A stretch of 20,348 nucleotides of DNA from Paramacrobiotus richtersi (GCA_034698045.1 JAQGAU010001244.1:1-20348); one strand, 5' to 3'. Shown: positions 10,259 through 18,308, numbered from the stretch's first letter. Translations and numbers: made by a program. Notes: a model not told the origin generated them from the letters alone.

Positions 10259-11689
10259 ATGGAATCCTTGGGAATGATTACATCAGACCCTGGAGAGTCT
10301 CCTGGACATGATAGCTCCACATCAACACCCTCGATATCGGCAGCGTCTAGTCCGCTCGTTTCAGATGATGACTCTGACCAGGACGATGGTTTTGACATTT
10401 CGGTCAATCCTGACAACATATCAGAGTACGAACTGCATACTACTGCCTTCGACCTCTACAAAGTCATAGCCGAAATCAAGCGACGCAGAGCGCAACCCAA
10501 TTATGAGCGCATCCGAGCACTAATGCTTCGCCGTCCACGTTATGTCAGAATGAGCGATCGCTACCTGTCAGTTTGTTTGAAGCAAGCCGTAAGGACCGGA
10601 CTCATCATCCAGCGTCACTACCGCTATGCTTCCGAAACAACATATGAAGACCCCAGATTCAATCAGCAACGTCATATCTGCCACCGCCTCGACACGGCAG
10701 CACGTTGGCGAAAAGCTGTACGCTACTCCATAATGGAGTTGGCCAATTATCAAGGATCTACGGTGGAGGAAATTGCAACTTATATTTTGACAGTTTTTCC
10801 CCACTTTGATCAGTTTACTTACCCCGCAATCGAAGAAGCGGTTAGCACGGCCATAGCGGAACTCATGGACACCGTTGTGGAACGTGTTGATCAACAGCTT
10901 CCTCCAGATGCGGAAGATGAATACGACCTCAGTCGGTTCGCTTTGGTTGGGTTTCGACCACAACCGGTAGCTGTCGCCCATACCAATTCAAAACGGTGGT
11001 GCCGAAGAACCATTGTTGTGGAGTCGCGAGCTTCAACCTCTCAGCAGGAAGTCGTGCCTCAACAACGAACGATTCTCTCACCAACATGTCCGCTACAAGG
11101 ACACTTGACACATGGTGGAAACGGATCAAAACAAGTTACCTTTGGACCTGAGGAAAAACCTCGACTGCAACCTCTTACTGAGCAGCAGGTTTTGGCAAGA
11201 GGAAACCTCGAACCGGTGTTTGAGGCGATCCGGACCCTGCCACCCCAGATCGAAAGAACATTCGTTTGAATCCTGCAACAACTTCGACGTATCCCAAAGT
11301 TTCGAGCAATCTCAGGGGATGAGTTGTATACCCACCTTGAGTTACTCGTCGATGAGGGACGATTAGTTGCACGATATTCTGGCGGTGCCAATGCTGTGTA
11401 TACCACTCCGGATACAAGAGTCTCCAGCTTGCTCACGCCTACCGGAAATCCTCACAATTTCTGGATAGATGCAGTGCGTAAAGCTATGGAAGAAATCGAT
11501 GACCCCTTCGCCATGTCTGCTCAACGCATATGGACTTATATAAGAGCCATTATGCCCTTCTTGACTGGTGATATTGAAGAGATGGTCAAAGAAGCACTGG
11601 ATGACTTGCTCATTCAACAGCAAATTATTCGGGAACAAGACGGCTCTTATCGCCTAAACCCGAACCCTCCTTCTCCGGAACAACTCTAA
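10259..11689 (+). CDS. Accessory protein with two KAT6-like double winged-helix units
   Basis: Two consecutive WH-H15 pairs are visible. Pair 1: a SAMD1-like winged helix at about 10445-10657 (AEIKRRRAQPNYERI, recognition helix LSVCLKQAVRTGLIIQ, then a TYEDP turn). An H15-like winged helix follows at about 10706-10933 (WRKAVRYSIMELANYQGST, then a YPAIEEAVSTAIAEL helix). Pair 2: a SAMD1-like WH at about 11207-11413 (VFEAIRTLPPQ, LELLVDEGRLVARY) and an H15-like WH at about 11453-11665 (FWIDAVRKAMEEI, GDIEEMVKEALDDLL, DGSYRLNPN). From memory the closest architecture is the N-terminus of KAT6A/KAT6B, where a SAMD1-like WH that binds unmethylated CpG DNA is followed by an H15 domain. The N-terminal 60 residues are acidic and Ser rich. 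DNA or chromatin binding is inferred. It lies inside a broken retroelement and is treated as part of it. Confidence 0.6.
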
Positions 11690-11870
11690 CGCAACGCACA
11701 ACTTGCCTCAACTCTAGTTGCTGAGGCATCGTGTAGTTAGATCACATGATAAATTCCTAAAGAAACTCGGCACAGACACTCTCAGAATCAGCCTTCGTTA
11801 AGATTCCCGTCTGTAGCTGAATTATCCTTGCGTATCGCCTTGTAGATTGAAGACTGATCCAACTTCAGAA
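11690..11870 (+). other. Short gap between the two accessory coding regions
   Basis: This stretch of about 180 bases is AT-richer than its neighbours. I see no coding signal, no clear promoter and no RNA gene. It may serve as leader for the next product. How that product would be expressed (splicing, internal start) cannot be read from the sequence. Confidence 0.4.
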
Positions 11871-13743
11871 ATGGACGGCCATAACAACAAATGTGGTTCC
11901 TGTACGCAGGACAACAACATAATATGCGTAAGTTGCCTGCTCGGAAACCAATCCATGCGGGAAGAAGCCCGTAAGAACAAGGATAGGCGCAAAATGCCGC
12001 CACCACAATCTCTGCCGCGAGCCTCTGGTTCGACTTCACGTCAAGAACCATTACGCTTCGCCACTTTATATTCCCGTGAAAGAGAACCCAAAGCTAGTAA
12101 CTCATCACGAAGAGACGATTCCCGTGATCGTAGTAGCCATCGCAACTCACGAAATAGCGATCAGCAACCATCGATTTCACGTGGACAATTGTTTATGGAT
12201 CGAGAACGCGATTATTCTCAAAAGCAGGATGAGGCAACTTCACGTCGCGCCACTCCTTGCTATCGGAAGCCGAAAAGTACCGAGAACCCAAAGTTAAATT
12301 CGGACACATCGAGCTCCCGGGGATTCCAAAAGAAGGATTCCCAGCATAGCTCATCTGGTTCAACTGTCGCTAAGAACCGTGAAGCTCCTGTTTCAACCAA
12401 GCTTATACCGGCAACTCTACGTCAAAAGCCGGAAGTTCTCAAGACGATTCAGTCAAAGAGTACCCATCCTAAGGAGGAAGAAGCGCGTTCTTTGGAATCG
12501 CGTGGAAACCTTCCAAAGGCCGGGAAGATATCCTCACGTCGAAACGTCAAAGTGGAAGTTCAGGTTAACACGCGTTCAACCCAAGTCAAAGAACGTGAAC
12601 TGAGCTTTCGCTCATTCCACCCAAGCGACCATATCATGGCCGTAGTGGAAGCTTTGGACAGTAATCCAGAAAATGAAGAAGAGTTTAAAATCGTTGAAGA
12701 CAACTTGAAGCGTCTTCGCAAGTTCCTCAAGATTACTGACCTCAACCGAGTCCTGTCTAAACTGGACTACACCGGAGTGAAGGCATCCAAGGAGATATCG
12801 TCAGCCCGTTATTGCCATATTCGCAAAAATGGATTCGAATCTGCCTTGGCCCATGATCAACTTGGCAATCCTTTGAAAACGCCTGATCATGAGCGGATTT
12901 CACAGTTTGCTATCCGTGGACACAAGAACATGTACATCTATATGGCGCAGTTCGTCAGTGATGACGCAAATCCGGCGTTGTTACATGTCGCAAGTCGAGC
13001 AACTCTTGACCTGCTCGATATTGCGCGATACTCCAAAAACCATGGAGAAGCAAACTGGGACGATGAAGAGGAAGACAATGCATCTGCCAAATGCTTCCTC
13101 CATGCAGTTTTTGCATCCCGTCTAGGACATCATAAAACGTACATCAACTTGGTCAAAGAACAACAGTTCTACGACGAAAGTGGCACGTATACCAACTTTT
13201 GGAACAAGCTTGGAGAACTTGTCTATGCATTAGGCATACTCCCAAAGCGCCCAGATGGTATCAAAACCCTCTATCTGAAACTCAAGGACAATGTCAGGAA
13301 GCAACTTGATCCCAAGATTAAACCCTTTGGAGCTTCGACATGAGTATCTTGACTACGCGTGGACTTACATCCACGAAACCAACATTTTTGGTCAAAGTTT
13401 CAACGCTCAAAAGCACTGCGCGTTAACTCCTACTCAGACGCGTGGTGTTAAGCGAGCTTTCGACGATGCAAGTCGTTCGCCAACTTCACGTACCGGCAAC
13501 GGCGATTACTACGCGGATACGGATGAAGATGTTATTGCGGATTTCGCTGACATTCCACTTCATGATAAAACCCCAGCTGACCAGGATCCAGAATTCCTGC
13601 GTACACTGGTGGAAAGTCTTGAGAAAGCAGAAACCGCCCGAAGTGGACCGACCTCTCGTCAGGATCTACTGCTGGAGCGATGTTCTGGCTTGCCTTCTAC
13701 TGAACCGATGGATGAAGATGTACCAAGCGTTAATAACGTTTGA
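11871..13743 (+). CDS. Second accessory protein: CX2CX7CX2C knuckle, RS-rich stretch, helical domain
   Basis: The start chosen is the ATG at 11871. Residues 8-22 hold four cysteines spaced CX2CX7CX2C, a plausible small zinc site. Residues about 30-240 are rich in Arg, Ser and Lys with SR/RS and RD pairs, like splicing or RNA-binding linkers. From about 12624 a folded, helical part begins. Its first section (about 12624-12851: VVEALD, DNLKRLRKFL, ITDLNRVLSKLDYTG) weakly resembles the TFIIS N-terminal / LEDGF integrase-binding helical fold. A further helical part follows (ISQFAIRGHKNMYIYM, LLDLARYS-like, FWNKLGELVYALG). An acidic, Ser/Pro-rich C-terminal part continues to about 13743. No firm family match. 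It is not an envelope: no signal peptide, transmembrane segment or fusion motif is seen. Confidence 0.5.
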
Positions 13744-14267
13744 AGACGAGCACAATGGTGTTTCGTGGGACTACTAATCGTTCCTGTTCTCATCACAACG
13801 GATTTCATCAGTCTTCATTATACTTGTTACATGGATCACATGTCACAGGGTGATTATCATCTCTGGTTACTCACCAGAAGTATCGCTTCAATGAGACGAG
13901 TCATTCTCCCTGTGGTAACCAGGCCGGAACTATCTCCCGGATGGATAACAACCCAGTGTGTTTTCATTTCCTGTCCTTCTACATTCTCTCATGCAATGGA
14001 CCAAAGTGTTTTAGTATTATTTTCCACTAACTGGTGTGATGAAGTTTGACTTTTGCTCACCGGACAGATGTTTTACGAGCCTTTATTTTCTTAATAGCAC
14101 GATACTCTATAAACCAAAATTATGATTCTGCTAATAAAAGCATTGATGTTCTTATTTTCTGCGCGTTCTTTCTTTTAAATGATCCTAACGTCACCGGAGC
14201 CATCGACGAGGACATTTGGCAGGATGTATCCTAGCCTCGGAGGCCCTCGGCATCCCACCCAGAGGCA
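13744..14267 (+). other. Non-coding 3' untranslated stretch before the LTR
   Basis: AT-rich sequence without convincing coding potential; the short frames here are not conserved-looking. No clear long polypurine tract is present. The closest candidate is AGAGGCA (14261-14267), directly next to the proposed LTR start. Such a weak tract is unusual for Ty3/gypsy and could reflect decay or a slightly wrong LTR boundary. Confidence 0.45.
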
Positions 14268-14279
14268 TGTGACGGAGTC

Positions 14280-14339
14280 GCATGACTCATGCTCTTCCGT
14301 TCGCTGCGCTGGCCTGATTGGCTGGGGGATGACTCAGCA
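14280..14339 (+). promoter_or_regulatory. U3 promoter cluster: two AP-1/NF-E2-like sites and inverted CCAAT
   Basis: TGACTCA occurs at 14283-14289 within the palindrome GCATGACTCATGC (14280-14292). It occurs again at 14330-14336 as TGACTCAGCA, which also fits the NF-E2/antioxidant-response consensus. ATTGG, an inverted CCAAT box, lies between them at 14317-14321. Two such sites within 60 bases at this place in an LTR suggest a stress- or growth-responsive promoter. Activity is inferred. Confidence 0.5.
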
Positions 14340-14420
14340 TTCCGCGAGTCTTGGCTCAGGATCGCCGCCTTGCCGCATCTCATGCCGATGGATCTTCGAT
14401 TCCATCGACACTCGATCTTA

Positions 14421-14431
14421 GCGCAGGCGCA
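14421..14431 (+). promoter_or_regulatory. NRF1-like GCGCAGGCGCA site
   Basis: The 11-mer is close to the palindromic NRF1 consensus GCGCAnGCGC. It lies just upstream of the TATA-like CATATTTTTAG and about 80 bp before the poly(A) signal, so it is in core-promoter range for the LTR. Confidence 0.35.
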
Positions 14432-14505
14432 GACGTGTTCATATTTTTAGAGCTCTGTGACCTTTTCAGCCACAGCGCTGTTCTTTTGTTGTATGTTTGG
14501 GATCA

Positions 14506-14529
14506 CAATAAAAATTATCATTTTTATTG
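14506..14529 (+). terminator. Poly(A) signal in a perfect hairpin
   Basis: AATAAA at 14507-14512 lies in CAATAAAAAT, which pairs perfectly with ATTTTTATTG at 14520-14529 across a 4-base loop (TATC). The same AATAAA signal is therefore present on both strands. Downstream T/G-rich sequence (TTCTGTTTTGCTG) is a suitable GU-rich element. This would mark the R/U5 region of the LTR. Confidence 0.6.
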
Positions 14530-14637
14530 TTCTGTTTTGCTGTCGTCTCGCGAGCTTCCTTAGATTCCGAGACTCTCGTCCCATCCTCTTAGTCTGCATC
14601 GCCTGACGCGCAGGCCCGTATCCCCAGGCCTGTCACA

Positions 14638-14999
14638 AAGGTAATATAAACTTGGAGAAAGCTATTCTAGTCATTAAGCCACCTTTCCTTTCGTAGTACT
14701 CCGAGCGGTCACAAAAAGGCGACCGCACAGAGGACGACGAATCTGGCCAGAAAGTTCAACGAGTCCTTTGATTTAATATTTTTGAGTGGCAAATTGAGCT
14801 TTTTAGTGTTCAAAGTCTGACAAAGGTCAACAACAATACATTATTGTAATGTATTTTCCACTGACTGGTAGCGCAAACACTTCTGACTACCGTCCACAGA
14901 GCAAAATTTTTATCGCATGCCGTAAAAGATTAGTTCTGTAAAGGTTTTCTGCTCGCTTCGGTCCACCAGTGCCCGCAAACAGCGAGTGAACTTACCTGG
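14638..14999. other. Non-coding flank right of the LTR
   Basis: About 360 bases of AT-richer sequence. No gene, RNA gene or known repeat was recognised. It contains an ACCGCTCGG-like GC island near 14700-14740 and a direct short repeat of CACTGACTGG/CACTTCTGACTACC type, neither of which I can interpret. Confidence 0.4.
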
Positions 15000-15268
15000 C
15001 CCTATACTACTGTGTTATTACGCACGCTTCCGCACCGTGACCGACGGGACGGACAAAATATACCGTTTTCTTGAACATAGAGGACGCGCCCTATACTACT
15101 GCGTTATTACGCATACTTCCGGTACCGTGACTGACGGGACGGACAAAATATTCTGCTTTCCAGAATATAGAGTGCGCGCCCTATATTACTGTGTTATTAC
15201 GTATACTTTCGGTACCGTGACCGACGGGACGGACAGAAAAACCATTGTCGTTGAATGTAGAGGACCTC
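15000..15268 (+). repeat. Three-copy tandem repeat, unit about 89-90 bp
   Basis: Units begin with CCCTATA at 15000, 15089 and 15179. Each contains CTGTGTTATTACG or a close variant, then ACCGTGACCGACGGGACGGACA, then an AT-rich variable part ending near TAGAGGAC or TAGAGTGC. Copies match closely in the first 60 bases and less in the tail. A short matching CGCTTCGGTC occurs on both sides of the array (about 14954 and 15274). The array has a long open frame only because of its repetition. It may be a satellite fragment or the inner repeat of a non-autonomous transposon. Confidence 0.8.
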
Positions 15269-15502
15269 CGCTACGCTTCGGTCGAAAAATAGTTTCTATT
15301 TATCCACTTTAACTCACTAAATTACAGATTTTGCAATGAAAAATGATGTTTCCTAGAACGTGCATACTTCGTACGCTTGCAGCAAGTATCTACCACATTC
15401 AGAGGACGATCCATTTACACTATCGCTTTTGTTAGGCATAGCCATAGACAGTAGAACAGTGCTCGCGCTGAATCAGCTAAATTTACCCACACCATTTAAA
15501 CG
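15269..15502. other. Non-coding stretch next to the minus-strand LINE 3' end
   Basis: No gene seen. On the minus strand this follows the LINE stop codon and may be its 3' untranslated region. No clear poly(A) tail or short tandem-repeat tail marks the end. Confidence 0.35.
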
Positions 15503-17000
15503 TTAAAAACAACCAAACTCGTTATTTCCGCGCGCCTTAGACATAACAGGAAGAGTTCCCAAAACTGCAGCAGCATTACCCTTAACAACCGCCAGACTGA
15601 AGCGTTGCTTAACAAAAGCTGTCGATCGTGACTCTCCAGTTAACTCACGAATTTTTCTTCCCATGAACTGCATCATTTCCATAAAAGAGGCGCCAAAGGT
15701 TCCTAATGTCTCCACTGCTAACAGATAAAAAATGATACCAAGCTGATCCAAAAACGCATGGTGGCGGCGTTTCTTTTTTTTCAGCGAGCTGTGCGGCATA
15801 CCCGGCCTTTCTTGCATTTCCGTCCACGTATGAATCCGCAACGGTATCCGCACAGGTCGCGTACCAAGCCACCACTTTCCCGTCTCGGACAGGAACCAGC
15901 GTTCTCCCATCCGGTCGTCTTTTGTCTGTGTCGTACATCCCCACTGGTTCCAGGTGGCAAGGGAAACCGGCACTTTTGCTTGTCTTTTTCATGACATGAT
16001 TCAGCTCAATATGCCGCGGCCACCTGCCTTTACTGAACCAACAGGAGAGACCATGATGTTTTTTGGATTCCACTCTGTGACTACAACTCACGCAGTCATG
16101 CTCTCCCACCACTGGCAAGGCAAGCCGAAGTCCAATGCCGATACGCCCTTCGTCATCATTCAGGTATGTTCCGAGACAAGGTGCCGGTAGAGCATTTAGC
16201 CACGCCCCTGAATCACGTTCCAGCGCTGCCAGCAGCACGGCACGAGCCCGAGGATTTCCGACAGCGAGTATTAGAAGTTCCGACACCTTCTGGTTAATCA
16301 TTGGCACATCCCACGCCCACTGAAACTTCCGACGACCTGCATCTGGAGGTTCGCAATGTGTGGCATGGATCCACCGTTCCATCGTTGGACTAACAAGACG
16401 CTCCACTCCGACCGGGTAAAACTGGGAGATCAGCGGTAGTACGGGATGCACCGACGCCATAAAGGCGGGTAAAGCTAGTGCAGCCGTGCTGCGTATCCCC
16501 AGTCCACCATGTCTGATTGGAAGGGTCAGCTGGTCCCAACCTGTCCCATTCACACTGACGTTGGTGATCGCTTGCAAACCCTGACGCAATGTATCCACCC
16601 AACTACTGCAATAACGTCGGGAGTTCGGAGCACTTACCCGTGCGCAGTCCGTATAGTATCTTCGGTACATACAGGCAGTTTTTCAAAAGATACAACGAGT
16701 AGTGCGCCGGAAAAACTTTCAGCCGTCCTATGAACACTTTCAGTTGAGCGATCTTTTCACGGAGAAACGTTGCACATGCGAGAGAAGTCAGAGGTGCGCC
16801 CAGTACAAACATGTCTTCTTCCCTTGGGGTTAACATTTCTGGCCACACATGACGGACACTCTGCACTGCATCATCACGGGCAACCTGGTTATCTCCGAGC
16901 ACAAAGATACTTTGTGCCCATTTTGAATATTCGTGTGTAGTGAGATTAGCACACTCTTGCCCTTAGTTATTAAAAACCAGCAAGCATTCTGTTTAGTTTT
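15503..17000 (-). pseudogene. 5'-truncated R2-type LINE fragment (RT thumb to REL endonuclease), decayed
   Basis: Read on the minus strand from about 17000 down. First comes the RT thumb and connector (FVLGAPLTS, then LLKNCLYVPKILYGLRTG, about 16900-16620). Then WDQLTLPIRHGGLGIRSTAALALPAFMAS (about 16540-16450). A CCHC knuckle CX2CX8HX4C (CVSC...HHGLSC, about 16095-16040) follows, then PRHIELN, then the endonuclease region with RRPDG and WYATCADT. The conserved C-terminus (ETLGTFG, RKIRELTGESRS, VKQRFSLAVVKGNA) ends at 15503. The RT palm with its catalytic motif is missing, so the copy is 5'-truncated. The thumb and the main block are in different frames (near 16610-16660), as are the main block and the C-terminus (near 15730-15780, next to a T-run). 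The endonuclease Asp found in the plus-strand copy (WDVT) is Tyr here. Dead copy. Confidence 0.82.
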
Positions 17001-17402
17001 GTGAGAATTCATCAATGGCATGCGAGGTGCCTGCTCGTTTCGCAAGAGATAATTGATGATGGCATATAAATTCCTGCTAATTCTACGGGCTGTAAAGATT
17101 TCGTGAAAGTATTTTTTACTTGTAGTCGTCGTTGTTCTAAGTACATTGCATAATATAGTAAGGACGTTGCTATGAACTTTGGCTAAAGAAAAAAACAGTG
17201 ATGTTTTTCAACCCAAGTGAAGACCGCAATTCACTGCATTATGGAAACTATTGTCACATAAAATCCAGAAAATTTTAATTCGCATTAGAAGTGGGCTCTA
17301 CCAACGCATACTTAAATTGTCTAATTAGTGAAAACAAGGGAAGAAATATCCAACTCCAGTGCTGGGTCAAAACGAGAGATTCTTCTAGGGGGACAAGTGT
17401 AA
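17001..17402. other. AT-rich spacer between the two LINE fragments
   Basis: About 400 bases, AT-rich, with no recognisable gene or repeat. Neither LINE fragment extends through it in a way I can support. Part may be host sequence from before either insertion. Confidence 0.45.
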
Positions 17403-18308
17403 ATGGATCGTCCCGATGCCCCGGGATTAACAGCCAACGTGGTAAGCGAGTGGTCCAACCGAACCGGTATAGATCCTCCACCACCAGAACGTCGCCAGTT
17501 TCAGTCGGCGTGGACAACTGTGCAGCACACTAAGGCATTGGCCAGCATGACGGATACTGCCGACGTGATTACCTCTTCTCGTCTGTTGGCGGCATCCTCA
17601 CCTGAAGCCCGAGCCTGGTTGTCTGCCCTGCCTGTCGCCACCTTTGGTAATTTGTTGGAAGACTCACACTTGCGGATCGCAGTGGCTCTTTGTTTAGGTG
17701 CAGAAGTATGCAAAGGACATCGATGTGTGTGTAAATCGCAAGTTGACGTTTACGATCACCATGGTTTACTGTGCAAGGGCAGTAAAGGTCGACACCCAAG
17801 GCATTCGGCATTGAACGATGTCATACGTCGAGCTCTAATTTCGGCAAGTGTTCCGGCAGTACGTCAACCGCCGGGCCTGGACAGAGGGGATGGGAAACGT
17901 CCGGATGGTATGACGCTCATGCCATGGAAAGCCGGAAAACCGATTGTCTGGGACGTTACTGTTGCGGACACCTGTGCTGACTCCTACATCGCCCGCACTA
18001 GCACTACCTGTGGAGCAGCCGCAGATCAACGAGAAAGACAGAAGGAAACCCGATACAGCGCCCTGAGCGACCGGTACTGTGTGCAGCCGATAGGATTCGA
18101 GACGATGGGAAGTTGGGGCCCCAGAGCGGCTGTATTTCTGAAGGAAGTAGGGCGCCGAATACGTGAGAACAACGGAAATCGCCGATCCATGGAGTTTCTC
18201 CGCCAGCGTATTAGTATAGAAATACAGCGTGGAAACGCTATTTGTGTTATGGGTACGGTCGATTCATCCAAAGAAATGGAAGACGTGTTTTTGTTTTTTA
18301 ACGTGTGA
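17403..18308 (+). CDS. C-terminal part of an R2-type LINE ORF with REL endonuclease (5'-truncated)
   Basis: An open frame of 301 codons ends in TGA at 18306-18308. A TAA lies directly before the first ATG (17403), so the protein starts abruptly where the LINE is truncated; RT is absent. In order: a helical linker (RRQFQSAWTTV); SSPEARAWLSALP; FGNLLEDSHLRIAVALCLG; a zinc knuckle with Cys108, Cys110, His119 and Cys124 (CX1CX8HX4C); GRHPRHSALNDVIRRAL; the endonuclease core KRPDG (residues 165-169) with Asp184 in WDVTVADT; and the C-terminal block ETMGSWG, GRRIRENNGNRRS, LRQRISIEIQRGNA. CCHC followed by RPD-X15-D fits the restriction-like endonuclease of R2/NeSL-type LINEs, which nicks target DNA. 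Although open, it is a 5'-truncated fragment and unlikely to be a working gene. Confidence 0.82.
   Translation: MDRPDAPGLTANVVSEWSNRTGIDPPPPERRQFQSAWTTVQHTKALASMTDTADVITSSRLLAASSPEARAWLSALPVATFGNLLEDSHLRIAVALCLGAEVCKGHRCVCKSQVDVYDHHGLLCKGSKGRHPRHSALNDVIRRALISASVPAVRQPPGLDRGDGKRPDGMTLMPWKAGKPIVWDVTVADTCADSYIARTSTTCGAAADQRERQKETRYSALSDRYCVQPIGFETMGSWGPRAAVFLKEVGRRIRENNGNRRSMEFLRQRISIEIQRGNAICVMGTVDSSKEMEDVFLFFNV

Larger units (their letters stand above)
1..14637 (+). mobile_element. Giant Ty3/gypsy LTR retroelement, left end outside window (fossil)
   Basis: Domain order on the + strand is gag, protease, reverse transcriptase, RNase H, integrase. Integrase after RNase H is the Ty3/gypsy (Metaviridae) order and excludes Ty1/copia. 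The integrase has HHCC, D,D35E and a GPY/F module, which also fits Ty3/gypsy. The 5' LTR and primer-binding site are not in the window, and the gag-side frame is already open at the first bases. The proposed 3' LTR ends at 14637. More than 14 kb is present, against a usual 5-7 kb for the family. The excess lies in a gag-side extension and in about 4 kb of coding sequence after integrase. The copy is broken, with about ten or more interruptions across its length. Most domains still read clearly, so it is probably a fairly recent insertion. LTR-LTR divergence cannot be measured here. Confidence 0.9.
14268..14637 (+). repeat. 3' long terminal repeat candidate (370 bp)
   Basis: The segment begins TGTGAC and ends GTCACA, a perfect 6-bp inverted pair, and has the TG...CA ends normal for LTRs. 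Inside it are, in order, upstream promoter-like motifs (AP-1/NF-E2 sites, an inverted CCAAT box, an NRF1-like site), a weak TATA-like CATATTTTTAG near 14437, an AATAAA signal at 14507-14512, and a GC-richer U5-like end. That is the expected U3-R-U5 order. The partner LTR is outside the window, so identity cannot be tested. The flank AAGGT (14638-14642) would be the right target-site duplication if the boundary is right. Confidence 0.6.

Noticed and set aside
9600-13743. Envelope gene (errantivirus type)
   Set aside because: No signal peptide, transmembrane segment, furin-like site or fusion peptide; the proteins look nuclear.
13825-13850. ACATG...CATGT palindrome as an LTR end or operator
   Set aside because: Only a five-base stem in AT-rich sequence with no matching partner or flanking features.
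13765-14234. Two short + strand frames as genes
   Set aside because: Poor coding character, no recognised motifs, and they lie where a 3' untranslated region is expected.
14225-14637. Alternative LTR start at TGTATCC
   Set aside because: It also begins with TG, but it does not pair with the GTCACA end, whereas TGTGAC at 14268 does so exactly.
14986-15312. 108-codon frame as a gene
   Set aside because: It is a by-product of the 90-bp tandem repeat.
15503-18308. The two LINE fragments as one twin-primed insertion
   Set aside because: Both carry the same C-terminal region and are strongly diverged, so they cannot come from one template.
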